Shown here piece after piece: positions 1-9,083 of a DNA stretch of 64,000 nt. The translations under genes and the position numbers were made by a program. Origin of the DNA: Roseateles noduli (GTDB lineage: Bacteria; Pseudomonadota; Gammaproteobacteria; Burkholderiales; Burkholderiaceae_C); the NCBI GenBank assembly GCA_002205125.1, contig NIOE01000021.1, positions 1 to 64,000 of the forward strand. Reading direction: 5' to 3'. Within the stretch, counting starts at the first letter, position 1; each line of letters opens with the position of its first letter. Below the pieces are notes generated by a model. The model was not told the DNA's origin, made no database searches, and worked only from the letters and a program-made list of their open reading frames with translations.

Positions 1-1426
1 CGCTCCGGCGCCCGCGCCGCAGGCTGCGCCCGCACCGGCTCCGGCCGCCGCGCCGGCCGCTGCCGCCGCACCGGCGGGTGCCGTGGACATCGTCGTTCCC
101 GACATCGGCGACTTCGACGAAGTCGCGGTGATCGAGGTGCTGGTCAAGGTCGGCGACACGGTCAAGCAGGAACAGAGCCTGATCACCGTCGAGAGCGACA
201 AGGCCTCGATGGAGATTCCGTCGTCGCACGGCGGCGTGATCAAGGAACTGCTGGTCAAGCTCGGCGACAAGGTCGCCAAGGGCTCGAAGATCGCCGTGAT
301 CGAAGCCGCGGGCGGCGCTGCCGCGCCGGCACCTGCTGCTGCACCGGCCCAAGCCGCTGCCGCGCCGGCTCCGGCCGCTGCCAGCGCACCGGCGACCGCT
401 CCGGCTGCCGCGGCGGCGGATCGCCAGATCCCGACCGCCGCGCTGCCGCCGCATGAGCCGACCAAGCCGTCGGGCAAGCTGCCGCACGCGTCGCCGAGCA
501 TCCGCAAGATCGCCCGCGAACTGGGCGTGCCGCTCGACGAGGTCAAGGGCTCCGGCGCCAAGGGTCGCATCACCGAATCCGACGTCCAGGGCTTCGTCAA
601 GGCCGTCATGGCCGGCACGGCGCAGACCGTCGCGCAGAAGGCCGCCTCGCCCACGGGTGCCGCCGGTGGCGCTGCTGCCGGTGGCGCCTTCCCGGGCCTG
701 CTGCCCTGGCCCAAGGTCGACTTCGAGAAGTTCGGTCCGGTCGAGCGCAAGGAGATGTCGCGGATCAAGAAGATCAGCGGCGCCAACCTGCATCGCAACT
801 GGGTCACGATCCCGCACGTCACCAACCACGACGACGCGGACATCACCGAGCTGGAAGCCTTCCGCGTCCAGCTGAACAAGGAGAACGAGAAGTCCGGCAT
901 CAAGGTCACGATGCTGGCCTTCATGATCAAGGCGACCGTCGCGGCGCTGAAGAAGTTCCCCGAGTTCAACGCGTCCCTGGACGGCGACGGCACGCTGGTG
1001 CTGAAGAACTACTTCCACATCGGCTTCGCCGCGGACACGCCGAACGGCCTGGTCGTGCCGGTGATCCGCGACTGCGACAAGAAGGGCATCTTCCAGATCA
1101 GCCAGGAAATGTCGGAGCTGGCCAAGAAGGCTCGCGACGGCAAGCTCGGCCCGGCCGACATGACCGGCGGCTGCTTCTCGATCTCGTCCCTGGGCGGCAT
1201 CGGCGGCACCTACTTCACGCCCATCATCAACGCGCCGGAAGTCGCGATCATGGGCGTGTGCAAGTCCTCCACGCAGCCCGTCTGGGACGGCAAGCAGTTC
1301 CAGCCGCGCCTGATCCTGCCGCTGTCGCTGAGCTGGGACCACCGCGTCATCGACGGCGCCGCGGCCGCGCGCTTCAACGTGTACTTCGCGTCCTTGCTGG
1401 CGGACTTCCGTCGCATCGCTCTCTGA
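1..1426 (+). CDS. aceF: Dihydrolipoamide acetyltransferase, E2 of pyruvate dehydrogenase (5' truncated)
   Basis: Carries acetyl groups from E1 to CoA in the cytoplasmic pyruvate dehydrogenase complex. The gene runs in from the left edge: the frame is open from base 2 through an Ala/Pro linker, then enters a lipoyl domain (about 85-310, lipoyl lysine in VESDKASME). A second Ala/Pro linker, a peripheral-subunit-binding domain (about 490-600, [14 protein letters not shown]) and the catalytic acetyltransferase domain follow, with the active-site HRVIDG near the C-terminus. Because the window opens inside a linker, at least one more lipoyl domain probably lies upstream. The E3 gene starts 15 nt downstream, so the two are co-transcribed. 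Identity is secure; the true start is outside the window. Confidence 0.95.
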   Translation, partial: APAPAPQAAPAPAPAAAPAAAAAPAGAVDIVVPDIGDFDEVAVIEVLVKVGDTVKQEQSLITVESDKASMEIPSSHGGVIKELLVKLGDKVAKGSKIAVIEAAGGAAAPAPAAAPAQAAAAPAPAAASAPATAPAAAAADRQIPTAALPPHEPTKPSGKLPHASPSIRKIARELGVPLDEVKGSGAKGRITESDVQGFVKAVMAGTAQTVAQKAASPTGAAGGAAAGGAFPGLLPWPKVDFEKFGPVERKEMSRIKKISGANLHRNWVTIPHVTNHDDADITELEAFRVQLNKENEKSGIKVTMLAFMIKATVAALKKFPEFNASLDGDGTLVLKNYFHIGFAADTPNGLVVPVIRDCDKKGIFQISQEMSELAKKARDGKLGPADMTGGCFSISSLGGIGGTYFTPIINAPEVAIMGVCKSSTQPVWDGKQFQPRLILPLSLSWDHRVIDGAAAARFNVYFASLLADFRRIAL

Positions 1427-1441
1427 TCGGAAGGACCGGAC

Positions 1442-3283
1442 ATGGCACAAGTTGAAGTCAAGGTTCCCGACATCGGGGACTTCAAGGACGTCGCGATCAT
1501 CGAAGTCCTGGTCAAGGTCGGCGACACGATCAAGCAGGAGCAGAGCCTGGTCACCGTCGAGTCCGACAAGGCCTCGATGGAGATCCCGTCCTCCGCCGCC
1601 GGCGTGGTCAAGGAACTCAAGGTCAAGCTCGGCGACAAGCTCAACCAGGGCGACCTGCTGGTCGTGCTGGAGAGCGACGCGGCTGCCGCACCGGCGCCCG
1701 CCGCCGCAGCGCCGGCTCCGGCCGCAGCGGCGCCTGCGCCTGCGCCTGCTCCGGCTGCATCGGCACCTGCGCCAGCCGTGGCTCTGGCTGCACCGGCTCC
1801 TCAGGCTGCGACCTACACCGGCCCCGCTGAAGGCGAGTACGACGTGATCGTGCTCGGCAGCGGCCCCGGCGGCTACTCGGCCGCGTTCCGCGCGGCGGAC
1901 CTGGGCCTGAAGGTCGCGATCGTCGAACGCTACGCCACGCTGGGCGGTGTCTGCCTGAACGTCGGCTGCATCCCGTCCAAGGCGCTGCTGCACGTCGCGG
2001 CGGTGATGGACGAGGTCAAGCACTTCGCCGACCTGGGCGTCGAGTTCTCCGCCCCCAAGGTCGAGCTGCCCAAGCTGGCCGCGCACAAGTCCAAGGTCGT
2101 CGGCAAGCTCACGGGCGGCCTGACGATGATGGCCAAGATGCGCAAGGTCACCGTCGTGCGCGGCTACGGCACGTTGCTGGACGCCAACCACCTGTCGGTC
2201 GAAGAGACCAGCGGCGAGGCCCAGGAACGCACCGGCAAGACCCAGACGCTGAAGTTCCGCAAGATCATCATCGCCGCGGGTTCGCAGGCGGTGCGTCTGC
2301 CCTTCATGCCGAACGACCCGCGCGTGATCGACTCGACCGGCGCGCTCGAACTGACCAGCCAGCCCAAGCGCATGCTGATCGTCGGCGGCGGCATCATCGG
2401 CCTGGAGATGGGCACGGTGTATTCGACGCTGGGCGCGCGCCTGGACGTCGTGGAAATGCTGCCCACGCTGATGACCGGCGCGGACCGCGACCTGGTCAAG
2501 GTCTGGCAGAAGATGAACGCGCCGCGCTTCGACAACATCATGTTGAACACGAAGACGGTTGCCGCCGAGGCGACGCCCGAAGGCATCAAGGTGACCTTCG
2601 AAGGCGAGGGCGCCCCCAAGGAGCCGCAGGTCTACGACCTGGTGCTGCAGGCGGTGGGCCGCTCGCCCAACGGCAAGAAGATCGGCGCCGACAAGGCCGG
2701 CGTGGTCGTGAGCGATCGCGGCTTCATCCCGGTCGACGTGCAGATGCGCACCAACGTGCCCAACATCTTCGCCATCGGCGACATCGTCGGCCAGCCGATG
2801 CTGGCGCACAAGGCGGTGCATGAAGGCCACGTGGCCGCGGAAGTCATCGCCGGCGAACTGCTGGGCGACGAGTCGCTGGCCAAGTCGCGCTTCGACGCAC
2901 GCGTGATCCCGAGCGTCGCCTACACCGATCCGGAAGTGGCCTGGGTCGGCGTGACCGAGGACGAAGCCAAGGCGCGCGGCCTCAAGATCAAGAAGGGGCT
3001 GTTCCCGTGGACGGCGTCGGGGCGAGCGATCGCCAACGGCCGCGACGAGGGCTTCACCAAGCTGATCTTCGACGAGGAAACCCACCGCATCATCGGCGGC
3101 GGCATCGTCGGCACCCATGCGGGCGACATGATCGGCGAGATCGCCCTGGCGATCGAGATGGGCGCGGACGCGGTCGACATCGGCAAGACGATCCACCCGC
3201 ATCCGACACTGGGCGAATCGATCGGCATGGCCGCGGAAGTCGCGCACGGCTCGTGCACCGATCTGCCGCCGCCGCGCAAGTAA
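1442..3283 (+). CDS. lpdA: Dihydrolipoamide dehydrogenase (E3) with N-terminal lipoyl domain
   Basis: Reoxidises the dihydrolipoyl arm of E2, passing electrons through FAD and a disulfide to NAD+. The 613-aa product is longer than a plain E3 (about 475 aa) because it begins with a lipoyl domain (lipoyl Lys43 in VESDKASME) and an Ala/Pro linker to about residue 125. The FAD-binding motif LGSGPGG is near residue 137, the redox-active pair is Cys171/Cys176 in GGVCLNVGC, a second Rossmann motif (VGGGIIG) binds NAD, and HPHPTLGE at the C-terminus is the catalytic base. The lipoyl domain is very like that of the adjacent E2. This architecture is known for PDH-linked E3 of several betaproteobacteria. 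GGACCGG precedes the ATG. Confidence 0.96.
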   Translation: MAQVEVKVPDIGDFKDVAIIEVLVKVGDTIKQEQSLVTVESDKASMEIPSSAAGVVKELKVKLGDKLNQGDLLVVLESDAAAAPAPAAAAPAPAAAAPAPAPAPAASAPAPAVALAAPAPQAATYTGPAEGEYDVIVLGSGPGGYSAAFRAADLGLKVAIVERYATLGGVCLNVGCIPSKALLHVAAVMDEVKHFADLGVEFSAPKVELPKLAAHKSKVVGKLTGGLTMMAKMRKVTVVRGYGTLLDANHLSVEETSGEAQERTGKTQTLKFRKIIIAAGSQAVRLPFMPNDPRVIDSTGALELTSQPKRMLIVGGGIIGLEMGTVYSTLGARLDVVEMLPTLMTGADRDLVKVWQKMNAPRFDNIMLNTKTVAAEATPEGIKVTFEGEGAPKEPQVYDLVLQAVGRSPNGKKIGADKAGVVVSDRGFIPVDVQMRTNVPNIFAIGDIVGQPMLAHKAVHEGHVAAEVIAGELLGDESLAKSRFDARVIPSVAYTDPEVAWVGVTEDEAKARGLKIKKGLFPWTASGRAIANGRDEGFTKLIFDEETHRIIGGGIVGTHAGDMIGEIALAIEMGADAVDIGKTIHPHPTLGESIGMAAEVAHGSCTDLPPPRK

Positions 3284-3291
3284 GCGCGACG

Positions 3292-3327
3292 CCAGCAGCC
3301 CAGGCCGCCCCAGCCGTCCAAGCCACC
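3292..3327. repeat. Degenerate 9-bp-period array upstream of the OCD-like gene
   Basis: Four imperfect 9-nt units can be read here (ccagcagcc, caggccgcc, ccagccgtc, caagccacc) between lpdA and the next start codon. The same CAGGCC/CAAGCC core recurs in arrays near 15.8 kb and 25.4 kb. It may be neutral slippage sequence. Confidence 0.5.
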
Positions 3328-3345
3328 CACGGAAACCGCGACCGG

Positions 3346-4230
3346 ATGCTGGTTCTCGACGCCGCCGCCACCTCGCGCGCGCTGCCGTGGTCTCCCCTGA
3401 TGGAGGAGATCGCGCTGGTGTGCCGCGAGCACCGCGACGGCCGGCTCACCTGCCCGCCGCGGCAGGTGCTGCCGCTGCGTCAGGACGGCGTGCTGCTGGT
3501 GATGCCCTGCCTGAGCGACACGCTGTCGATCACCAAGCTCGTCAGCGTGCATCCGCTCAACGCGGCGCTCGGCCTGCCGACGATCGCGGGCGAGGTCGTC
3601 GTGCTGGACAGTCGCACCGGCCAACGTCTGGCCGTGCTCGACGGTCCCGCGCTGACGGCGCGCCGCACGGCCGCCGTCAGCATGCTGGCGCTGCAGCACC
3701 TGATCCGCAAGGCGCCTCGACGCGCCCTGGTGGTCGGTGGCGGCGTGCAGGCGCGAGCCCACGTGGAGGCGCTCCAGGCGCTGCATCCCCAGGCGACGAT
3801 CCACGTGCAAGGCCATCAGGCGGTGCCAGGTTTTGTCGAGGAACTCGGCGTCGAGCCGCTCCCGGCTGAATCCCAGACGCGTCACGACTGGGACGTCATC
3901 GTGTGCGCGACGACCAGCCGTGTGCCGGTGCTGCGTCCTGGCGTCGGTGAAGGTGCGGTGGTGATCGGTGTCGGCGCGTTCCGCGACGACATGGTGGAGC
4001 TACCGCAGGAGTTGGTCCGTGGGGCGCAGATCTGGGTCGACGACCCGGTCGGCGCGCAGGCCGAAGCGGGTGACCTGATGGCGGCCGGCCGATTCGAGCC
4101 TCAGGATGCGATCGACGATCTTGTGCTGGGCCAGCGCCCTGTCGACGATGGTCGCACGCGGCTCTTCAAGAGTGTCGGTTGTGCGCGTTGGGATCTGGCT
4201 GCTGCTCGTGTGGCTGTCCGCGCCGCCTGA
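3346..4230 (+). CDS. Ornithine cyclodeaminase / mu-crystallin family protein
   Basis: A 294-aa member of the OCD/mu-crystallin family, NAD(P)-dependent enzymes that include ornithine cyclodeaminase, alanine dehydrogenase and pyrroline-2-carboxylate reductase. The family pattern is visible: a substrate-binding first third (residues such as LSITKLVSVHP and the LTARRTAA helix) followed by a Rossmann domain with ALVVGGGVQARAH near residue 130. The start at 3346 gives the usual MLVLDAAATSRALPW opening. The frame stays open well upstream, but there it only overlaps lpdA and crosses a low-complexity spacer. No strong ribosome-binding site is seen. Substrate cannot be told from the sequence; reduction of a cyclic imine such as pyrroline-2-carboxylate is plausible. 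Confidence 0.85.
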   Translation: MLVLDAAATSRALPWSPLMEEIALVCREHRDGRLTCPPRQVLPLRQDGVLLVMPCLSDTLSITKLVSVHPLNAALGLPTIAGEVVVLDSRTGQRLAVLDGPALTARRTAAVSMLALQHLIRKAPRRALVVGGGVQARAHVEALQALHPQATIHVQGHQAVPGFVEELGVEPLPAESQTRHDWDVIVCATTSRVPVLRPGVGEGAVVIGVGAFRDDMVELPQELVRGAQIWVDDPVGAQAEAGDLMAAGRFEPQDAIDDLVLGQRPVDDGRTRLFKSVGCARWDLAAARVAVRAA

Positions 4231-4267
4231 CCGTCGCAGGCCACCTCGACGCCCACCACGAGCTGGA

Positions 4268-4346
4268 GGCTTGCGGGGCCAGGGGGCCGGCCCGATTTGT
4301 GGAACATGTGACACGTATGAGGGCCGGCCCCCTGGCCCCGCAAGCC
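4268..4346. repeat. Perfect 26-bp inverted repeat between convergent genes
   Basis: Arms at 4268-4293 and 4321-4346 are exact reverse complements, 26 bp each and very GC-rich (each contains GGGGCCGGCCC or a near form), separated by a 27-nt loop at 4294-4320. The element fills the gap between the OCD-like gene and the convergent HDOD gene, ending 4 nt before the HDOD stop codon. A transcript from either strand would fold into a very stable hairpin, so a bidirectional terminator is the simplest reading. There is no U-tract, and the arms are much longer than a normal terminator, so a dispersed palindromic element is equally possible. Confidence 0.8.
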
Positions 4347-4350
4347 GAAC

Positions 4351-5217
4351 TCAGGCCTCGTCCAGCAGCGGACGCAGCGCGTCGTCCCACTGTTCGAGTT
4401 CGTCTTCGGACAGGTGCAGCCAGGCCAGTGCGGCTTCGCGGTTGGCGGCCCAATCGGCGTCTTCGTCCAGCCCTTCGTGCTGGCGCATCAGGTGCTCCGC
4501 GATCAGGCCGGCGGCGATGAGCGAGCGGATTTCCGGCTCGATGCTGTCGTCCTTCAGCGCTTCGAAGTCGTGATGCAGCCGGATGGCCGTCATGAGTTCG
4601 GGCGCCAGGTGCCAGACCTTGATCACCAGCGCGCCGACGACGGCGTGGTCGGTGCGGTGGTTGGCGTTCTCCGTTGCGATGAACGGGCGGTCGATCCGGG
4701 CGCCGGCCTCGACCATCGTGGCGCCATAGCCGCGCACGCTCTGCAGCAGCACCGGCATGCCGACGTGGCAGAACAGGCCGTAGCTCTGGGCCAGATCGAC
4801 GCGCATGCCGGGCAGCTGTCCGGCGATGAATCCCATGGCGACCGCGCGCTTGGTCGAGCGCTGCCAGAAGCGCAGCAGGTGCGGGCTGTTGACCGGAATC
4901 GCGTGACGGACCAGGAAGGCCTGCATCAGCGCGACACTCTCGTCCAGGCCGAGGCGGTACATCGCCTGGCCGACGGTGGTGCAGGGCACGTGGCCTGCCA
5001 CGAGATGCAACGGACTGTTGGCCACGCGCAGCAGCGTCGCGGACATCGCGACGTCGGCGGCGGCGACGCGGCCGACCTCGTTGAGGTCGGGTTGAGGCAG
5101 TGCCATCGCCGCGCGCAGGCGCTGCAGCAGCTCGGGGCAGGGCGGAATCTGGATCTGGCGCAGCGGGCCGTTGGCGCGGGCCTGATCGAGTTCCTGGCGG
5201 ATGGCTTGGGTCTTCAT
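4351..5217 (-). CDS. HDOD domain-containing protein
   Basis: A 288-aa protein consisting almost entirely of an HDOD domain, the HD-related output module common in bacterial signalling proteins. Typical features are the IPPCPELLQRLRAAM opening (residues 23-37), the helix VAMSATLLRVANSPL (about 56-70) where HDOD proteins select lineage-specific residues, and a central histidine-bearing stretch. No REC or GGDEF partner domain is attached. Catalytic activity is not established for this family. It lies convergent to the OCD-like gene and divergent from lapG, with a 160-nt shared upstream region, so a link to the c-di-GMP system next door is possible but unproven. Confidence 0.85.
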   Translation of the reverse strand: MKTQAIRQELDQARANGPLRQIQIPPCPELLQRLRAAMALPQPDLNEVGRVAAADVAMSATLLRVANSPLHLVAGHVPCTTVGQAMYRLGLDESVALMQAFLVRHAIPVNSPHLLRFWQRSTKRAVAMGFIAGQLPGMRVDLAQSYGLFCHVGMPVLLQSVRGYGATMVEAGARIDRPFIATENANHRTDHAVVGALVIKVWHLAPELMTAIRLHHDFEALKDDSIEPEIRSLIAAGLIAEHLMRQHEGLDEDADWAANREAALAWLHLSEDELEQWDDALRPLLDEA

Positions 5218-5377
5218 GTGAGCGCCGGATTATCCCGGTGCTCCCGGACCCGGGTCATGAAGGGGGTGCGGCAAATTGCCGCTTGTCCGCGGGCGCGACA
5301 CCTGGTGGGGTCTGGGTCGCGTCCCGCATGTCGCACTTCGCCCTCGGCGGAGCGCCGGGGCAGATACATTGCAGCGC

Positions 5378-6073
5378 ATGTCACGTTTCGTCACTCGTAC
5401 AGCGTCAAGCGCAGGCCGGACAATCCGGCCGGCGCAACGGGCGTTGGCGATGCTGGTGTGTGTGGCGAGCCTGTGGTCCGCGATGGCCTTCGCCTGGGAC
5501 AAGGACAAGCTGACCGAGTCTGCGGCGAAGCTCTCGCCGAAGACGCAGGCCGCGGTGAAGGCCATGATCCAGATGGCGGACCGCGCCGCGGCGATGCCCG
5601 AGGAGCGCGACCGGCTGACGACGGTCAACAGCTTCTTCAACCAGCGCATCGCGTTCAAGGACGACATCGAGGTGTGGGGCCAGATCGACTACTGGGCCAC
5701 GCCGCTGGAGCTGCTGGACAAGGGTGCGGGCGACTGCGAGGACTACGCGATCGCCAAGTACATGAGCCTGCTCAGCGCCGGCGTGCCGCAGGCCAAGTTG
5801 CGGATGGTGTACGTGCGGGCGCAGTTCCAGGGCCGGCCTCAGGCGCACATGGTCCTGGCCTACTATGCGCAGCCGGAGGCGGAGCCCTTGATTCTGGACA
5901 ATATCAACCCGGAGATCCGGCCCGCCTCGCTGAGGCCCGACCTGACCCCCGTGTTCAGCTTCAACGGGGAAGGCCTGTGGAGCGGCGTCGGCGGCACGAC
6001 GGCGGGGAATCCGCTGGTGCGGCTCTCGTTGTGGCGAGACCTGCTGGCGAAGGCGAAGGCGGAGGGCTTCTGA
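5378..6073 (+). CDS. lapG: LapG-type periplasmic cysteine protease (transglutaminase-like)
   Basis: Periplasmic bacterial transglutaminase-like cysteine protease that cleaves the N-terminal retention module of a large surface adhesin, releasing biofilm cells. A signal peptide is present (hydrophobic RALAMLVCVASLWSAMAFA). The catalytic triad reads as Cys120 (GAGDCEDYA), His157 (QAHMVLAYY) and Asp174 (LILDNINP); the 37- and 17-residue spacings match the triad of Pseudomonas LapG as I recall it. The start at 5378 (MSRFVTRTAS) gives 231 aa; an upstream ATG at 5276 would add 34 residues before the signal peptide. A TACATT hexamer ends exactly 7 nt before this ATG. lapD follows after 22 nt. Confidence 0.93.
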   Translation: MSRFVTRTASSAGRTIRPAQRALAMLVCVASLWSAMAFAWDKDKLTESAAKLSPKTQAAVKAMIQMADRAAAMPEERDRLTTVNSFFNQRIAFKDDIEVWGQIDYWATPLELLDKGAGDCEDYAIAKYMSLLSAGVPQAKLRMVYVRAQFQGRPQAHMVLAYYAQPEAEPLILDNINPEIRPASLRPDLTPVFSFNGEGLWSGVGGTTAGNPLVRLSLWRDLLAKAKAEGF

Positions 6074-6095
6074 TGGGCGACGGAGAATTCAAGAC

Positions 6096-8024
6096 ATGTC
6101 CCTGATAAGACAAATCTGGTGGCTGGTCCTGGGCGCGGTGCTGGCCTCGGCGCTGGGCGGCGTCGCGGTGAGCACCTGGTCGCTGCGGGAGCTGCTGCAG
6201 ACGCAGGCGCAGCTGAAGAACGCGGACAACGCCACCGCGCTGGCGCTGGCGCTGTCGCAGCAGAAGGGCGACGCGGAGCTGATGTCGCTGCTGATCTCGG
6301 CGCAGTTCGACGCGGGTGCGTACGAGAGCGTGCGCTGGCGCGACGGCAGCGGCAAGCCGGTGTTCGAGCGGCATCTGGAGACGCCGCAGACCTCGCATGC
6401 GCCGCGCTGGTTCGTCGCGCTGCTGCCGCTGGACGTGGCGCCGGGCGTGGCCAAGGTATCGGACGGCTGGAAGGCCGCCGGCGAGATCGAGCTGCGCGGC
6501 CAGACCGGCTACGTGCACGAGGCGCTGTGGCGCGCGACCGTCAGCACGGCCTTGTGGCTGCTGGCGGTGGGCCTGGCGACGGGCGTGGCTGCGGCGGCGG
6601 TGCTGGCGCGCTTGCGCCGTCCGCTGGACACGGCGGTGCGGCAGGCCGAGGGCGTCTCGCAAGGTCGCTTCGAGACCGTGCTGGAGCCGCGCGTGCCGGA
6701 GATGCGCAAGCTGACCAGCGCGATGAACACGATGGTGCTGCGCACGCGGCAGATGTTCGAGGCCCAGGCCGAGCAGCTGCGCACGCTGCATCACCAGCTG
6801 CTGTGCGACGAACTGACCGGGCTGTCGCACCGTCGCCAGTTCGTGGCGGAACTGAATTCGGCGCTGGAGCGCGACGACGGCCCGCTGCGCGCGGGCCTGG
6901 TGCTGCTTCGCCTGCGGGACCTTCAGGGCCTGAACCAGCGCCTCGGACACGGCGCGACGGACCAGGCGCTGATGGCGATTGCGCAGGCGCTGCGGGTGTA
7001 TCCAGAGCAGGTGAGGGGCTGCCTCGCGGGGCGGCTCAACGGCTCGGACTTCGCGCTGTGGCTGCCGGCACCGAATGTGGTCGGCGACACCGCGCAGGCG
7101 CTGGCCGATGCGCTGCGTGCCGGCCTGCAGAACCTGGGACCGGGCGTCGGCGTCGCGCTGGGCGCGGTCGAGCTGATGCGCGACCAGCCGATGAGCGCCT
7201 GGTTCGCCGCGGCGGACGCGGCGTTGGCCAAGGCCGAGCAGGGCGAAGGCGTCGTGCTGGAGCTGCGCGAGGCGCCGCCGTCGGACGAGGTCGCTCAGGG
7301 CGAGCGCGCCTGGCGCGCGCTCATCTCCGACGCGCTGGCGCATCAACGCAGCCGGCTGCTGGAGTTCCCGCTGATCGGACGCGAGCGTCAGGTCTTGCAC
7401 CTGGAGTGCCCGCTGCAGCTGAAGCTGAACCCGGTCGGCGAATTTGAGCCGGCGGCGCGCTGGCTGCCGCTGGCGCTGCGCCATCGGCTGAGCGCCGAGG
7501 CGGACCTGCAAGCGCTCGCGCTGGCGTTGCAGGCCACGCAACGGGACTCGCGGATGCGCTGCGTCAACGTGGCGCCCGCATCGCTCAACGACGGCAGCTT
7601 CATCGCCCGCGCTCGCGAGTTGGTGCAGGCGGCCCCGGCGGCGGTGCGACGCCAGATCGGTCTGGAACTGGCCGAGCCCGCCGCGGCGCAGCATTTCGAA
7701 GCGCTGCAGGAACTCGGTCGTCAATTGCGGCCGTTCGGCGTCCAACTTGGCCTCGAGCACGCGGGTGCCGGACTGGCTCAAATTGATCGTCTTTTCCAGG
7801 CCGGACTGGACTACGTGAAGCTCGACAGCTCGGTGGTCAGCGGCGTGTCGGCGGACGTCGGCCGCGCGGCGTTCGTGCGTAGCCTGGTGGTCATGCTGCG
7901 CAGCCTCTCTCTGAAGGTCTATGCGGAAGGCGTCACCGATGCGCTCGACGCACAGGCGCTGTGGGACTGCGAACTCGACGGCATCACCGGCCCGTGGGCA
8001 TCGGCACAGGAAATCAAGCCCTGA
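6096..8024 (+). CDS. lapD: LapD-type inner-membrane c-di-GMP receptor (degenerate GGDEF-EAL)
   Basis: Inner-membrane receptor that holds LapG inactive when cytoplasmic c-di-GMP is high. The 642-aa protein has an N-terminal membrane helix (about 8-28), a periplasmic LapD/MoxY-type domain (to about 145), a second membrane helix (about 148-170), a HAMP segment, then GGDEF- and EAL-like domains. Both enzymatic sites are degenerate: the GGDEF position reads NGSDF (residues 315-319), the EAL motif appears as LECPL, and the usual DDFG stretch is LEHAGAG. It should therefore bind rather than make or break c-di-GMP. Coupled to lapG 22 nt upstream. No LapA-like adhesin or type I exporter is present in the window. 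Confidence 0.92.
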   Translation: MSLIRQIWWLVLGAVLASALGGVAVSTWSLRELLQTQAQLKNADNATALALALSQQKGDAELMSLLISAQFDAGAYESVRWRDGSGKPVFERHLETPQTSHAPRWFVALLPLDVAPGVAKVSDGWKAAGEIELRGQTGYVHEALWRATVSTALWLLAVGLATGVAAAAVLARLRRPLDTAVRQAEGVSQGRFETVLEPRVPEMRKLTSAMNTMVLRTRQMFEAQAEQLRTLHHQLLCDELTGLSHRRQFVAELNSALERDDGPLRAGLVLLRLRDLQGLNQRLGHGATDQALMAIAQALRVYPEQVRGCLAGRLNGSDFALWLPAPNVVGDTAQALADALRAGLQNLGPGVGVALGAVELMRDQPMSAWFAAADAALAKAEQGEGVVLELREAPPSDEVAQGERAWRALISDALAHQRSRLLEFPLIGRERQVLHLECPLQLKLNPVGEFEPAARWLPLALRHRLSAEADLQALALALQATQRDSRMRCVNVAPASLNDGSFIARARELVQAAPAAVRRQIGLELAEPAAAQHFEALQELGRQLRPFGVQLGLEHAGAGLAQIDRLFQAGLDYVKLDSSVVSGVSADVGRAAFVRSLVVMLRSLSLKVYAEGVTDALDAQALWDCELDGITGPWASAQEIKP

Positions 8025-8044
8025 CTCATCCAAGTCGGTGAATC

Positions 8045-8062
8045 GCTTGACCTCCGTCAAGC
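8045..8062. other. Short palindrome between lapD and the next gene
   Basis: GCTTGAC at 8045-8051 and GTCAAGC at 8056-8062 form a 7-bp perfect palindrome around CTCC, 20 nt after the lapD stop. There is no T-tract directly after it. It could be a weak terminator or an operator for the small gene at 8133. Confidence 0.35.
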
Positions 8063-8132
8063 ACTCTTGCAAAGCGTTTTGAAGCTCTGAGAATCCGCGC
8101 CTTCCTCTTGTTTTTGAAAGAGCAGGCGCAGA

Positions 8133-8453
8133 ATGTCCGCAATCTCGAACTCCAGCGAAACCGTCAGGTCGCGCGTCGATCTTCGCGTCCAAATCAGCTG
8201 GCTAAGCAAGGCCCGCGCGAAGGTGCTGGCGTGGCGCATCGGCGTGAGCATGAATGACTTGGTTGAGCATCTGATCAAGCGTTGGGTCGAACGCACCGAC
8301 CCGGGCCAACCCGACGTAACGATCGACGAAGTGCTCATGGAGATGAACGAGGACAATGCCCTCAAAGAGGCCCTTCGAACTGTCGCGCCGAAGGAAGAAG
8401 TTCTGGCCAAATGGAAGGCCAAAGTGAACCGGGAAGCAGAGCGGTCCGTGTGA
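8133..8453 (+). CDS. Small protein of unknown function, possible ribbon-helix-helix fold
   Basis: A 106-aa charged protein that I do not recognise. Residues about 14-52 (VDLRVQISWLSKARAK then VSMNDLVEHLIKRWVE) follow the strand-helix-helix pattern of ribbon-helix-helix DNA-binding proteins, and the C-terminal half is acidic then basic helix. Base composition is visibly less GC-rich than the neighbours (codons such as AAA, GAA, ATG and TTG are common), and it stands alone between lapD and the convergent NUDIX gene. That would fit an acquired orphan antitoxin-like regulator, but no toxin partner is adjacent. Existence as a gene is likely; function is a guess. Confidence 0.6.
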   Translation: MSAISNSSETVRSRVDLRVQISWLSKARAKVLAWRIGVSMNDLVEHLIKRWVERTDPGQPDVTIDEVLMEMNEDNALKEALRTVAPKEEVLAKWKAKVNREAERSV

Positions 8454-8482
8454 GGACCGAGCGCCAAGGCGCCGCTGAAAGG

Positions 8483-9031
8483 TCAGTCGATATCCGCCGT
8501 ATGCAACGGATACCCGTTGCCGCTGCGGCGGTCTTCGAAGAAGCGCTGGAGCGCTTCGCGGATCGTGTGGAAGGCGATCTCGTCCCACGGCACTTCGTGT
8601 TCGAGGAACAGCTTGGCTTCGAGGGTCTCCGGGCCCGGATCGAATTCCGGGCTCAGCAGCTTCGCGCGGTAGAAGGTGTGGACCTGTCCGACACGGACCA
8701 CGTTCATCACGCAGTACAGGTTCTGCAGCTCGATCTGCGCGCCGGCCTCTTCCACCGTCTCGCGCGCCGCGCCTTCGGCCAGCGTTTCGCCGAGTTCCAT
8801 GAAGCCCGCCGGCAGCGTCCACTTGCCCAGCCGCGGCTCGATCGCGCGCTTGCACAGCAGCACCTGATCGCCCCACACCGGCAAGGTGCCGACGACGTTC
8901 AGCGGATTCTCGTAATGAATCGCGCCACACGCGGTGCAGGTCGCGCGCTCCCGGTTGTCATCGGCCGGGATGCGGTATTCGATCTGGCCGCCGCAGGTGG
9001 GGCAATGCTGGAAGCGCCGCGCTTGGAACAT
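8483..9031 (-). CDS. NUDIX hydrolase with N-terminal zinc ribbon
   Basis: Hydrolyses a nucleoside-diphosphate-linked substrate. A complete Nudix box is present, starting GFMELGETLAEGAARE and continuing TVEEAG, with the metal-binding glutamates intact. An N-terminal CPTCG...CTACG pair forms a zinc ribbon as in NudC-like NADH pyrophosphatases, but the protein is shorter (182 aa) than NudC. Start choice: ATG at 9031 (MFQARRFQHCPTCG) follows a TACACT hexamer by exactly 7 nt, suggesting a leaderless message. In-frame ATGs at 9055 and 9085 would extend it, the last overlapping the divergent maiA start. Substrate unknown. Confidence 0.88.
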   Translation of the reverse strand: MFQARRFQHCPTCGGQIEYRIPADDNRERATCTACGAIHYENPLNVVGTLPVWGDQVLLCKRAIEPRLGKWTLPAGFMELGETLAEGAARETVEEAGAQIELQNLYCVMNVVRVGQVHTFYRAKLLSPEFDPGPETLEAKLFLEHEVPWDEIAFHTIREALQRFFEDRRSGNGYPLHTADID

Positions 9032-9083
9032 GGCCCGCAGTGTACCGGCCTCCATCGCCGACCCCGTGGCATCATCGTCGGCC

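Noticed and set aside
3007-3345. Longer start for the OCD-like enzyme inside lpdA
   Set aside because: It would overlap lpdA by 277 nt and add residues unlike the family; 3346 gives the standard N-terminus.
5961-8192. A 743-codon open frame antisense to lapD
   Set aside because: Arg/Gln/Leu/His-rich translation without motifs, covering lapD whose domains are clear; a typical antisense shadow in high-GC DNA.
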